DNA of 64,000 nucleotides from Comamonadaceae bacterium. GTDB lineage: Bacteria > Pseudomonadota > Gammaproteobacteria > Burkholderiales > Burkholderiaceae_C. The position numbers and the translations under genes are program-made. Below are positions 8,859 to 16,816 of the stretch, one piece after another. The notes under the pieces were generated by a model, which did no database searches, was not told the origin of the DNA, and saw nothing but the letters and a program-made list of their open reading frames with translations. The stretch spans positions 84,501 to 148,500 of the forward strand of contig JAAFIW010000010.1 of assembly GCA_013297875.1 (NCBI GenBank), written 5' to 3'. Each line of letters opens with the position of its first letter. Positions within the stretch are counted from its first letter, which is position 1.

Positions 8859-9338
8859 TTAGGGCGCATTCTTGCCCTTGCTCAACCTGCCAGCGGCTGA
8901 GTGCATGCCGCCTGTGGCGGGACGCAATGTGCCGGCCTTGCCAAGACCGAACGGAGGCATGTTGACATACATGTTCTCGTAGGTTCCAGGCGACGCGGCG
9001 TAGGTTTCGTGCCAGATGCCGACTGAACCGTTGGTGCCCACAGCCTTGTTGAAGGCTTGCCATGCTGGAAGATGTTCAGCAGTCTTGTTTCTCGCGTAAG
9101 CCAACAACTGTTCCATGGACCGCCAGTACTGAACCATGATCGTGGTTCGGGAGAACCACATTTCCGCATGGAGAAAGCCGAGTTCTGGTTGGCGATTGAG
9201 TTCTTCCAGCATTCGGGGCATGGCTTGAGTTACCGGCCACCACTTGTGCACCAGCAGCGGCTTGTTGATTCGTAGCCCGATCAGGAAGACGACGAACTCG
9301 CCTTCTAGGTTTGATATGAGGCGTTCGGATCGAATCAT
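8859..9338 (-). CDS. DUF4188 (monooxygenase af470-like) protein, integron cassette 2
   Basis: 159 residues from ATG at 9338, 12-18 bp after the attC crossover point. Motifs IRSERLISNLEGEFVVFLIG, WPVTQAMPRMLEEL and YARNKTAEHLPAWQAFN match the DUF4188 family, fused or distant relatives of ferredoxin-like monooxygenases of unknown substrate. The TAA stop overlaps the last base of the intron and the restored attC. The gene reads away from the integrase, as a cassette should, with no obvious promoter of its own. Confidence 0.85.
   Translation of the reverse strand: MIRSERLISNLEGEFVVFLIGLRINKPLLVHKWWPVTQAMPRMLEELNRQPELGFLHAEMWFSRTTIMVQYWRSMEQLLAYARNKTAEHLPAWQAFNKAVGTNGSVGIWHETYAASPGTYENMYVNMPPFGLGKAGTLRPATGGMHSAAGRLSKGKNAP
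8860..8866 (-). other. attC site of cassette 2, remaining end
   Basis: TAGGGCG immediately after the intron 3' end. With GGGT at 6780-6783 it rebuilds the GTTAGGGC simple-site core, next to the cassette gene stop codon. Confidence 0.65.
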
Positions 9339-9349
9339 GGTGTGATGCG

Positions 9350-9481
9350 CTCTAACGTTTGAATTAAGCGGGCCCCGGCAGCGTTGCGCGCTGGGCAGCA
9401 AGTGCAAAATGGGGCGCAGCCCCTGCACTTGATGGCCAGCGCGCAACGCTGTTGGGGCTCCGCTTGAATGAAGGGTTAGGC
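9350..9481 (-). other. attC site of cassette 1 (intact)
   Basis: About 132 bp. Read on the - strand it starts GCCTAACCC and ends CAAACGTTAGAG, the conserved inverse core and core of attC. Between them are long imperfectly complementary arms (CAGCGTTGCGCGCTGG and CCAGCGCGCAACGCTG are perfect complements) and a terminal loop region AAGTGCAAAATGGGGCGC. This fits folding of the recombinogenic strand recognised by IntI. Confidence 0.88.
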
Positions 9482-9500
9482 TGCGCTGGGCCGAGAGAAC

Positions 9501-10073
9501 TCATAGGGCTGCTTGGACAATGGCTTGCCGCGACGCGAATAGGTGCTTTGAATAGTCTGGGTGCTGAGGAAGCACATGTCCGCGAGTGAAGAACGCCTCT
9601 TTAGTTGTATCGAAGCCGAAGCCAAAGTGTGTGTCCGCCTTGTTCACCTTCTTCTGGCGTACCAGAGGCATGAACGCAGTCATCTCGGCCTGAGTGAAAA
9701 GCAAGAGGTGGGACTGCCAGAGATTTGCCGTGGTCTTCAGACTTGTTGGGTTCGTTGCGTACTGACCAATGAGGACGAAGAAGTCTGCCTCCGGCGGAAC
9801 CTTGAAGGTCTTGAGCCACATGTAATGCTTGAAGTTTCGCTGACCTGTCCGAGGCGCGGTCCCAGGCATTCCGTCAAAAGTTCGAGAACTTTTGACCTGG
9901 AACGTGACGACCTTTGTTGCTGCAGCGGTTCTCCTGACGAGCGCCAAGTCGTAGCCCTTTTGTTGAGCTGACAAAGGGAGCAGTACGCTGTAGCCATTCT
10001 TGGTAGAGAAGTGTTGCTGGAGGAACGTAGCTACCAGCAGCTCAGGGTAGTTGACGGTGAAGATCGGGTTCAT
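9501..10073 (-). CDS. Unknown protein with possible PD-(D/E)xK-like motif, integron cassette 1
   Basis: 190 residues. It is the first cassette next to attI. The N-terminal half has GYDLALVRR (Asp42) followed by a strand ending FQVKSSR (Gln59-x-Lys61), the spacing of a PD-(D/E/Q)xK nuclease core. This resembles restriction- or repair-type proteins, but no family is recognised. The rest is rich in aromatic residues (NFKHYMWLKTF, ADFFVLIGQY). A role in defence is only inference from the motif and the cassette setting. Confidence 0.7.
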   Translation of the reverse strand: MNPIFTVNYPELLVATFLQQHFSTKNGYSVLLPLSAQQKGYDLALVRRTAAATKVVTFQVKSSRTFDGMPGTAPRTGQRNFKHYMWLKTFKVPPEADFFVLIGQYATNPTSLKTTANLWQSHLLLFTQAEMTAFMPLVRQKKVNKADTHFGFGFDTTKEAFFTRGHVLPQHPDYSKHLFASRQAIVQAAL

Positions 10074-10097
10074 AGTGCCAGTGCGAGGAGGTCGAGT

Positions 10098-10125
10098 GTT
10101 GCGCAGCCTAACGTAATGTCCCCCG
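10098..10125 (-). other. Putative attI recombination site
   Basis: On the - strand it reads ATTACGTTAGGCTGCGCAAC. GTTAGGC at 10112-10106 is the consensus crossover triplet context and is identical to the core found at the attC ends. It lies between the divergent integrase and the first cassette gene, where attI is expected. The full extent of attI cannot be read. Confidence 0.65.
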
Positions 10126-10216
10126 CAAAACCTGCGAAATATTCTGGGCGTTGCGGTTTACATGGTTCATTGAAGCGATCATAAGCCATTGATAGAAATG
10201 AAAAATTTTGGTTTTA

Positions 10217-10239
10217 CTGTATGAAAATACAGTTATAAT
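10217..10239 (+). promoter_or_regulatory. LexA box over the intI -10 element
   Basis: CTGT-ATGAAAAT-ACAG (10217-10232) matches the CTGT-N8-ACAG SOS operator exactly and is followed by TATAAT (10234-10239), 7 bp before the intI ATG at 10247. LexA bound here would block transcription of the integrase until DNA damage. SOS control of integron integrases is established for other integrons. Confidence 0.85.
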
Positions 10240-10246
10240 TCAAACC

Positions 10247-11299
10247 ATGAAACCCGGCAGGTCAGCAGGCGTCCCCATCCCCCTCAAATCAACCCGATTG
10301 TTGGATCAAGTTCGCGAGCGCATTCGTTACCTGCATTACAGCCTGAGCACAGAGACCACCTACGTGCATTGGGTGAAGTTTTTTGTGCGCTGGCATGGGC
10401 GCAGCAACGGGGGCACGGGGGTGATGCGCCACCCGCGCGACATGGGCGCGCCCGAAGTGGAGGCGTTTTTGACCATGCTGGCGGTTGAACGCAAAGTGTC
10501 CGCCTCCACCCACAACCAGGCTTTGAGCGCCATTTTGTTTTTGTACCGCAAGGTGTTGGCCGTCAAGCTGCCGTGGCTGGACGACATTGGGCGGCCTCAG
10601 CAAAAGCGGCGCATTCCGAGTGTGCTTACGCAAAACGAAGTAGCCGGCCTGCTGTCGCAGATGCAAGGGGAGCCGGCACTGCTGGCGCGGTTGCTGTATG
10701 GCACAGGCATGCGGTTGATGGAGGGCCTGCGTTTGCGCATCAAAGACGTTGACTTTGACCGTCACGTCATCATCGTGCGGGAGGCCAAGGGCGGCAAAGA
10801 CCGGGTGGTGATGTTGCCGCGTTCGTTGGTGCCCGCTTTGCGCCAGCAGATGTACGCGGCGCGGGCTGTGTGGGAGGTGGATCGCCAGGCGCAACGCGGT
10901 GGAGTGGAGACACCCCACGCGCTGGAGGCCAAATACCCGCAAGTTGGCAACACTTGGGGTTGGTTCTGGATGTTCCCGTCACCCACGCATTCGGTAGACC
11001 CTCGATCAGGCGTGCAGCGGCGTCATCACCTGTTTGAAGAGCGTTTACAACGCGCCATCAAGAAGGCCGTGCCGCTGGCGGGCATCGTCAAACCCGTTTC
11101 CGTCCACACCCTGCGCCACAGCTTCGCCACCCATTTGCTGCAATCGGGCACCGACATTCGCACCGTGCAAGAGTTGCTGGGCCACAGCGATGTTTCTACC
11201 ACCATGATTTATACGCATGTCCTCAAGGTGGCGGCGGGCGGCACGGCCAGTCCGCTGGACGCTTTGCTGGCAGGTTCGCCCGCGCTGCATTTCGCCTGA
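10247..11299 (+). CDS. intI: Integron integrase IntI
   Basis: 350 residues from ATG at 10247; a longer frame from 10208 would overlap the LexA box and is rejected. Tyrosine recombinase with Arg156 ([13 protein letters not shown]), His287 and Arg290 ([12 protein letters not shown]), His313 ([10 protein letters not shown]) and nucleophile Tyr322 (IYTHVL). The integron-specific insert is present at about 233-261 ([13 protein letters not shown]...SGVQRRHH), which separates IntI from XerC/D. It should catalyse attI x attC cassette capture and attC x attC shuffling. It is transcribed away from the cassettes and ends 36 bp before comEC. The gene appears intact. Confidence 0.95.
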   Translation: MKPGRSAGVPIPLKSTRLLDQVRERIRYLHYSLSTETTYVHWVKFFVRWHGRSNGGTGVMRHPRDMGAPEVEAFLTMLAVERKVSASTHNQALSAILFLYRKVLAVKLPWLDDIGRPQQKRRIPSVLTQNEVAGLLSQMQGEPALLARLLYGTGMRLMEGLRLRIKDVDFDRHVIIVREAKGGKDRVVMLPRSLVPALRQQMYAARAVWEVDRQAQRGGVETPHALEAKYPQVGNTWGWFWMFPSPTHSVDPRSGVQRRHHLFEERLQRAIKKAVPLAGIVKPVSVHTLRHSFATHLLQSGTDIRTVQELLGHSDVSTTMIYTHVLKVAAGGTASPLDALLAGSPALHFA

Positions 11300-11334
11300 G
11301 CTTGCGCTCGCAGCATGTGGTCATATACGCCCCC

Positions 11335-13791
11335 ATGCAAACCGACCCACAAGCCACCGAACCCGACGAGCCCTACAACCCTGGCGCCACGCTGGCCCAG
11401 CTGGGCACGCTGGCGCTGCTGGGCTGCCTGCTGGGCACCATCGTGCAGTTGCAGCAAAGCGCCCTGTGGAATGTCTGGTTTTATGTGGCTTTTGGGCTGG
11501 TAGCCCTTGTATTCATTGCTGGGGCAGCTCCTGAATCAGGAGCGTTTGCAGCGCTGCGGCGGGGCATGCTGGTGTTATCAGCGGCGGCCGCGCTGGCCTT
11601 TGGCGTGTGTGGGTTGCGGGCCAGCGTGTACACGCAGCAGGCGCTGAACCCAGCGCTTCAGGGGCTGGATGTGCAGGTGGTGGGTGTGGTGGCAGCCATG
11701 CCGCAGCGCGGTGAGGCGGGGTTGCGGTTTCGGCTGGATGTGGAATCGGCCTTTCTGGACAAACAACCGGTGACGCTGCCGCCCAGTTTGTGGCTGGGCT
11801 GGTGGGGTGGCGTGCAGCCCGATGGGTTGCAACGGCTGCCTGGCAATCTGCGCGCGGGGGAGCGCTGGCAGATGACGGTGCGCCTGAAAGCGCCGCATGG
11901 CAACCGCAACCCGCATGGCTTTGACTACGAGCTGTGGCTGTGGGAGCATGGCTTGCAGGCCACCGGCTATGTGCGTGCGGGGCCCAACGATGCGCCGCCG
12001 CTGCGGCTGGGGGGCACCTGGCGGCACCCGGTGGAGCGGGCGCGCCAGGCGGTGCGTGATGCGGTGTTTGAGCGGGTGGCAAACCGGCAGCAGGCAGGCA
12101 TTTTGGCGGCGCTCATCACCGGTGACCAGGCGGCCATTGAGCGGGCTGACTGGGATGTGTTTCGGGCCACTGGCGTGGCGCATTTGATGAGCATTTCGGG
12201 CCTGCACATCACGCTGTTTGCCTGGGTGGCGGCGGCGCTGCTGGGGGTGCTGTGGCGGCGCAGCACGCGGCTGTGCCAGGCGGTGCCGGCCCACCATGCG
12301 GCGCTGGTGGGCGGGGTGGCGCTGGCGGGGGCTTATGCGCTGTTTAGCGGCTGGGGCGTGCCTGCGCAGCGCACGGTGCTGATGCTGGCCACTGTGGGCC
12401 TGCTGCGGCTGGCGGGCCTGCAATGGCCGTGGACGCGGGTGTGGCTGCTGGTGGCCGCGGTGGTGGCGGTGGCCGACCCGTGGGCGTTGATGCAGGCGGG
12501 CTTTTGGCTGAGCTTTGTGGCGGTGGGGGTGTTGTTTGTCAGCAGCCCGGTTGCTATCAATTCAGAAGCTTCTCGAGCAATGAATTCATGGGCTGGTAGC
12601 CGATTTGTTTCATTATTGCGCGAGCAATGGGTGGTGACGGTGGCGCTCACGCCGCTGACCTTGCTGCTGTTTGGCCAGGTCTCGCTGGTGGGCTTGCTGG
12701 CCAATTTGCTGGCCATTCCGTGGGTGACCTTGCTGGTCACGCCGCTGGCGCTGGCCGGGGTGCTCGTCAACCCGCTGTGGGACGGGGCGGCGCTGGCGGT
12801 GCAGGCGCTGGCCTGGTTTCTGGGCTGGCTGGCCACTTGGCCGGCTGCCAGCGTGGCCGTGCCGGCTGCGCCGCTGTGGGCGGGTGCGGCGGGCGTGCTG
12901 GGCGGTGTGCTGCTGGTGATGCGCTGGCCCTGGGGCGTGCGGGCGCTGGGTGTGCCGCTGCTGCTGCCGGTGCTGCTGTGGCAGGCACCGCGGCCAAGCG
13001 CAGATGAGTTTGAGTTGATCGCTGCCGACATTGGCCAGGGCAATGCGCTCATCGTGCGCACCGCCGCCCACACCCTGGTGTATGACGCTGGCCCGCGCTA
13101 CAGCCGCGAGAGCGACGCCGGCCACCGCGTGCTGGTGCCGCTGCTGCGTGCCCTGGGCGAGCGGGTCGACACCTTGCTGCTGAGCCACCGCGACGCTGAC
13201 CACACCGGTGGCGCGGCGGCGGTGCTGGCCATGCAGCCGCAGGCCGCGCTGCTCAGCTCGATTGAAGACGGCCACGAGCTGCAAGCGCTGCGCCCGGCCA
13301 TGCGCTGCACCGCCGGTCAGCGCTGGGTGTGGGATGGCGTGCAATTCGAGGTGCTGCACCCCCAGGCGGCGGACTACGACCGCGCCCTGAAAAGCAATGC
13401 CCTGAGCTGCGTGCTGCGCATCAGCAATGCCCGGCAAACCGCGCTGCTGGTGGGCGACATCGAGCAGCCGCAAGAAGCGCAGCTCTTGGCCACACAGACG
13501 GCAAACCTCAAAGCCGACCTGCTGCTGGTGCCCCACCACGGCAGCAAAACCTCGTCGAGCGCGGCGTTTTTAGATGCGGTGCAGCCCCGCCTGGCCCTGG
13601 TGCAAGCCGGCTACCGCAACCGCTTTGGCCACCCCGCGCCCGAGGTGGCGCAGCGTTATGTTGAGCGGGGCATTCAGGTGATTGCGTCACCAGCCTGCGG
13701 CGCCGCGCGGTGGCAATCTGCGCAGCCGCAGGTGGTGGGCTGCGAGCGGGCGACCAACCGGCGCTACTGGCAACATGAATCCGGTTTTTGA
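11335..13791 (+). CDS. comEC: ComEC/Rec2 DNA uptake channel
   Basis: About 818 residues. Several N-terminal hydrophobic segments, a central competence domain (GILAALITGDQAAI, FRATGVAHLMSISGLH) with many membrane helices, and a C-terminal metallo-beta-lactamase-like domain with LLSHRDADHTGG (HxDxDH) and VPHHGSKTSS. It carries single-stranded DNA across the inner membrane during natural transformation. ATG at 11335 is preferred to a TTG at 11302. Two dispersed repeat copies are translated in it (11502-11544, 12551-12607), the second adding a polar stretch between membrane segments. Confidence 0.92.
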   Translation: MQTDPQATEPDEPYNPGATLAQLGTLALLGCLLGTIVQLQQSALWNVWFYVAFGLVALVFIAGAAPESGAFAALRRGMLVLSAAAALAFGVCGLRASVYTQQALNPALQGLDVQVVGVVAAMPQRGEAGLRFRLDVESAFLDKQPVTLPPSLWLGWWGGVQPDGLQRLPGNLRAGERWQMTVRLKAPHGNRNPHGFDYELWLWEHGLQATGYVRAGPNDAPPLRLGGTWRHPVERARQAVRDAVFERVANRQQAGILAALITGDQAAIERADWDVFRATGVAHLMSISGLHITLFAWVAAALLGVLWRRSTRLCQAVPAHHAALVGGVALAGAYALFSGWGVPAQRTVLMLATVGLLRLAGLQWPWTRVWLLVAAVVAVADPWALMQAGFWLSFVAVGVLFVSSPVAINSEASRAMNSWAGSRFVSLLREQWVVTVALTPLTLLLFGQVSLVGLLANLLAIPWVTLLVTPLALAGVLVNPLWDGAALAVQALAWFLGWLATWPAASVAVPAAPLWAGAAGVLGGVLLVMRWPWGVRALGVPLLLPVLLWQAPRPSADEFELIAADIGQGNALIVRTAAHTLVYDAGPRYSRESDAGHRVLVPLLRALGERVDTLLLSHRDADHTGGAAAVLAMQPQAALLSSIEDGHELQALRPAMRCTAGQRWVWDGVQFEVLHPQAADYDRALKSNALSCVLRISNARQTALLVGDIEQPQEAQLLATQTANLKADLLLVPHHGSKTSSSAAFLDAVQPRLALVQAGYRNRFGHPAPEVAQRYVERGIQVIASPACGAARWQSAQPQVVGCERATNRRYWQHESGF
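11502..11544. repeat. Dispersed repeat, copy 3 (degenerate, inside comEC)
   Basis: AGCCCTTGTATTCATTGCTG then GGGCAGCTCC. It aligns with the long form of the repeat in reverse orientation, with changes in the centre. Confidence 0.5.
12551..12607. repeat. Dispersed repeat, copy 4 (inside comEC)
   Basis: A variant core (AAGCTTCTCGAGCAATGAAT) followed by the conserved 3' extension CATGGGCTGGTAGCCGATTT. Confidence 0.65.
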
Positions 13792-13820
13792 TGGTTTTGG
13801 ACTGAAAAACGCTCCTGATT

Positions 13821-13863
13821 GAATAGCTGCTTGAGCAGTATTTGTATGGGCTGGTGGCAGATT
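13821..13863. repeat. Dispersed repeat, copy 5 (comEC-imuA intergenic)
   Basis: GAATAGCTGCTTGAGCAGTA then TTTGTATGGGCTGGTGGCAG: a full-length example of core plus extension. The rest of the 250-bp interval 13792-14043 holds only the LexA box. Confidence 0.85.
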
Positions 13864-13995
13864 CAGCCTTTGATTGGGTGACTGCTCAGGTCGCAGCACA
13901 GTGTCTTGCTCCTTCCCGCCTTGGGTTCATTAGGGAACCTCTGAAAAAACTCCTGTCGTAGGGGCTAAAAAATTTCTGTTGCCAGTCCAGAAAAA

Positions 13996-14011
13996 CTGTA
14001 TAAAAATACAG
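13996..14011 (+). promoter_or_regulatory. LexA box upstream of imuA-imuB
   Basis: CTGT-ATAAAAAT-ACAG, an exact CTGT-N8-ACAG operator containing a TATAAA -10-like element, 33 bp before the imuA start. It differs from the intI box only within the central 8 bases. Confidence 0.87.
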
Positions 14012-14043
14012 TTTTTACCTGTCGTTCATCCGTCTGTCGTGCC

Positions 14044-14946
14044 GTGTCTGCCTTACCCCGCTCCGCTTTGCATCTGCTGTCTGCCCATATCTGGCAGGGC
14101 CACGAAATGGCGCGCTCGAGCGGGGATGCGGTGGAAACCTGGTCCACCGGCCATGCCGCGCTGGATGCCGCCTTGCCCGGCGGTGGCTGGCCGCTGGCTG
14201 GGCTGGTGGAGGTGCTGCCGCCGCAGCCGGGGCAGTTTGTCTGGCGTTTGCTGGCGCCGGGTTTGAGCCAGGTGCTGGCACACAAAGCCGGGCCGCTGGT
14301 GCTGGTGGGCGCACCGTTTGAGCCGTTTGCGCCCAATCTGCAAGCCCAGGGCCTGGCTGCTGCGCGGCTGCTGTGTGTGCGGGCCGGGCACAGAGAAGCG
14401 CCCGGTGCGCAGCAGGCGCGGCTGTGGGCGGCCCAGCATGCGCTGCAGTGCGCGCCGGTGGTAGCGGTGCTGCTGTGGCTGGAGGTGGCCAGCCAGGCAC
14501 CACCCAATGCGACCAACAGCGCGGGCAACACCGGCAGCCACACCGGTGCGCTGGCCACAGACCTGCGCCGCCTGCACCTGATTGCACAAACCCAGCACAA
14601 GCCCTTGTTCGTCATGCGCCCCCCGGCCGCCCGCCGCGAGGCATCGGCCGCACCGCTGCGCCTGTCATTGCGTGGCCTGGAGGCAGACGATCACACCCGG
14701 TTTGAGGTGGACGTATTCAAGCGGCGTGGCTCCCCGGTGCAGCCCGTGTCACTGCCAGCCGAGCCCGTGCAACTGGCCGCGCTGCTGCAGGCCGCCCGCG
14801 AAATAAGGGCGCAGGAGCTGGAATGGGACACGGAGCAACAGATGGCGCAGCAAAGCGAGGAACAGATGGCGCAACAAAGCCTGGCACCACACCCCGCTGC
14901 GCCCCACACCCGCGCACGCCATGTGGATCGCGCTCTTACCGCCTGA
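14044..14946 (+). CDS. imuA: ImuA, SOS mutagenesis cassette protein
   Basis: 300 residues from GTG at 14044. The N-terminus (WSTGHAALDAALPGGGWPLAGLVEVLPPQPG) is the RecA/SulA-like start of ImuA proteins, and FVMRPPAARREASAAPLRLSL is also typical. ImuA works with ImuB and the error-prone polymerase DnaE2 in damage-induced mutagenesis. The C-terminal tail has two direct MAQQS-type repeats (residues ~264-280). It is the first gene after the LexA box and overlaps imuB by 26 bp. Confidence 0.88.
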   Translation: MSALPRSALHLLSAHIWQGHEMARSSGDAVETWSTGHAALDAALPGGGWPLAGLVEVLPPQPGQFVWRLLAPGLSQVLAHKAGPLVLVGAPFEPFAPNLQAQGLAAARLLCVRAGHREAPGAQQARLWAAQHALQCAPVVAVLLWLEVASQAPPNATNSAGNTGSHTGALATDLRRLHLIAQTQHKPLFVMRPPAARREASAAPLRLSLRGLEADDHTRFEVDVFKRRGSPVQPVSLPAEPVQLAALLQAAREIRAQELEWDTEQQMAQQSEEQMAQQSLAPHPAAPHTRARHVDRALTA

Positions 14947-16273
14947 GCACCAGCACACCGCCTGGGGCTGGCATGCGCTGCAGTTCACCCCGCGCGTGGT
15001 GCAGGTGCAAGAGGCTTTGCTGCTGGAGGTGTCGGCCAGCCTGCGGCTGTGGGGCGGGCGCAAACGCCTGTTGCAGTGGCTTTTAAAGCCAAATCCGCCG
15101 CTAGCCCATGTAAAACATGCTCAAGCAGCTACATCTTTAATAGCAATTGCCCAGCTGCGTCTGGCCTGCCAGGGCCGTCCCATCGTGCCGGTTGATGCGC
15201 TGCCGCTGGCCACCCTGAGCGCTGCCGGGCCCTACCTGCCCCTGCTGGCGCGCGTGGGCTGCAAAACCTGGGGCCAGGTGCGTGCGCTGCCCCGCGGGCC
15301 TGCAACCCGGCGTTTCCCCGGCCTGCTGGAGGCGCTGGACGCCGCTTATGGTGACAAACCCGAGGTCTACCCTTGGCTGGCCCTGCCCGATGTGTTTGAC
15401 CAGCAGCACGAGCTGCCCGGCCTGGCCAGCAGCGCCCCCGAGCTGCTGTGGCTGGCCCAGCGCCTGTTGGACGCGCTACAGGTGTGGCTGGCCGCCCGCC
15501 AGCGCGGCGTGCTGGCCATACAGCTGCAATGGACGCTCGATTTGAAGCGCCACAACGGCCTGGACTTGCCCCCGCACCAGCACATCACCGTGCGCACTGC
15601 CCAGCCCACCCAAGACATGTCCCACCTGGTGCGCCTGGTGGGCGAGCACCTGAACCGCACCACCCTGGCCGCGCCCGCCAACGCCCTGCGCCTGCGCACG
15701 CTGGACACCGCGCCCTGGGCCGGGGCCAGCCAGAACCTGTTGATTGAAGACCGCACCCAGGGCACCAGCCTGCACGAGCTGGTCGAGCGCCTGAGCGCCC
15801 GCCTGGGCCCCGAAAACGTGCAGGTGCCCCAGCCCCATGCCGACTGGCGCCCCGAGCGCATGCAGCGCTGGGTGGCCGCGCAAGACGTCGTGGGCAATAC
15901 CCCGTCGCTCGGCCCGAAACCACACCCCTGCACCACACCGTCCGACGCCGACCTGATGCCCCCCTGGCTGCTGCCCCAGCCCCTGCCACTGGCCACCCAG
16001 AACCAGCACCCCTGCTACGGCGGACGCCTGCAACTGCTCACCCGCGCCCACCGCGTGGAAGCCGGCTGGTGGGACGTGGAGTGGAACAGCGGACGCGACC
16101 CTGCCAACCCCCTGAGCCCCCCATTGAGCCTGCGCGACTATTTCCTGGCCCGCAGCCCCCGCGCCGGCTTGCTGTGGGTGTTTTGCGCCCGCCTGAGCAA
16201 AAGCCAGCTGCTGCAAATGCCCGCGCACCGGCAACAGGCGGCGTATTGGTATTTGCAGGGGGTGTTTGGGTGA
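14921..16273 (+). CDS. imuB: ImuB, Y-family polymerase-like SOS mutagenesis protein
   Basis: 450 residues. Typical ImuB features: N-terminal MWIALLPPE, SASLRLWGGRKRLLQWL, LARVGCKTWGQVRALPRG (helix-hairpin-helix region) and a long C-terminal tail ending YWYLQGVFG. ImuB lacks the acidic catalytic residues of active Y-family polymerases and acts as the adaptor that brings DnaE2 to the beta clamp. A copy of the dispersed repeat (15088-15133) is translated in frame as HAQAATSLIAIA. dnaE2, usually the next gene, is not within the window. Confidence 0.9.
   Translation: MWIALLPPEHQHTAWGWHALQFTPRVVQVQEALLLEVSASLRLWGGRKRLLQWLLKPNPPLAHVKHAQAATSLIAIAQLRLACQGRPIVPVDALPLATLSAAGPYLPLLARVGCKTWGQVRALPRGPATRRFPGLLEALDAAYGDKPEVYPWLALPDVFDQQHELPGLASSAPELLWLAQRLLDALQVWLAARQRGVLAIQLQWTLDLKRHNGLDLPPHQHITVRTAQPTQDMSHLVRLVGEHLNRTTLAAPANALRLRTLDTAPWAGASQNLLIEDRTQGTSLHELVERLSARLGPENVQVPQPHADWRPERMQRWVAAQDVVGNTPSLGPKPHPCTTPSDADLMPPWLLPQPLPLATQNQHPCYGGRLQLLTRAHRVEAGWWDVEWNSGRDPANPLSPPLSLRDYFLARSPRAGLLWVFCARLSKSQLLQMPAHRQQAAYWYLQGVFG
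15088..15133. repeat. Dispersed repeat, copy 6 (inside imuB)
   Basis: Reverse long form: AAATCCGCCGCTAGCCCATG, then TAAAACATGCTCAAGCAGCT. Confidence 0.75.
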
Positions 16274-16342
16274 TCACACGATGGGTTGGGGCTGGCTGAT
16301 CGGATTCGTAAAATGAACTTTCTTTTTTTCGGGAGACTGGCA

Positions 16343-16638
16343 ATGTCTGAACTTTTACTTACTGGAGCTGTCCGCACGTGCCAAGACGCTTTCTTCAGAG
16401 GAAAGAGCACAACTGGCCGAGATGCTTCTTGAGTCGCTGGAGGAATCTGCGCAGCCTGGGCTGAGCGTTGAGTGGGAGCGTGAAATTGCCAGGCGCGTTG
16501 CTGCATTTGAACGCGGCGAATCGGTGACGTATGCCGCTACAGACGTCTTCGCCGAAGCCCACCGTCTTGCTCAGTAATGCGTGTTCGCCTTGTTGTTGAC
16601 GCGCAATCAGGTTTTGTAGTCTCCGGTGGCCCGCAATA
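16343..16638 (+). pseudogene. Decayed toxin-antitoxin locus (addiction-module antitoxin plus toxin stub)
   Basis: An ATG at 16343 with a good GGGAGA upstream reads only MSELLLT in frame. After a one-base shift, frame 16362-16577 continues ELSARAKTLSSEERAQLAEM and ends AEAHRLAQ, typical of the short addiction-module component family paired with ParE/RelE toxins. A toxin-like start MRVRLVVDA begins at 16577 in the usual TAATG overlap but stops after 20 codons where hairpin element A begins. The antitoxin is therefore frameshifted and the toxin truncated. Confidence 0.7.
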
Positions 16639-16712
16639 GGGGTCGGAGCAAAATTTCGTATGCGCACCAAGTCCGCCGAATAGACCGTGTCCTGAATTTT
16701 GATCCGACCCCC
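16639..16712. repeat. GGGGTCGGA...TCCGACCCC hairpin element, copy A
   Basis: 74 bp bounded by GGGGTCGGA and TCCGACCCC. The inner stem is CAAAATT/AATTTTG. Copies at 62273 and 63080 carry CCCGATT/AATCGG(T/G) at the same place, so the pairing is kept while the bases change. Both also share the flanking ATGCTTG or ATTGCTTG. Confidence 0.8.
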
Positions 16713-16816
16713 ATTGCTTGTTCCCCTGCTGCGGTTGCACTCAACGCTCAAAAAAATCTCAAACTGCAATCCAAACCGGTTTACAAACGCAGCCATCACT
16801 GATCGGAGACACCCCC

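Larger units (their letters stand above)
6784..8859 (+). mobile_element. Group II intron inserted in an integron attC
   Basis: The 5' end GTGCGCCCAGCATGGGC is typical of bacterial group II introns (GUGYG rule). The 3' end has a domain V-like hairpin near 8789-8824 (GAACCGCC...GCGGACCCGCACGG), a domain VI-like hairpin, and the terminus CTACCCGAT at 8859. Length 2076 bp with an internal maturase gene. The intron lies inside an attC and is oriented against the cassette genes, as known for group IIC-attC introns. The 5' boundary could be 6782 instead of 6784 because GTGTGCG is ambiguous. The maturase is broken, so autonomous mobility is unlikely, although the ribozyme could still splice if a maturase is supplied in trans. 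Confidence 0.88.
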
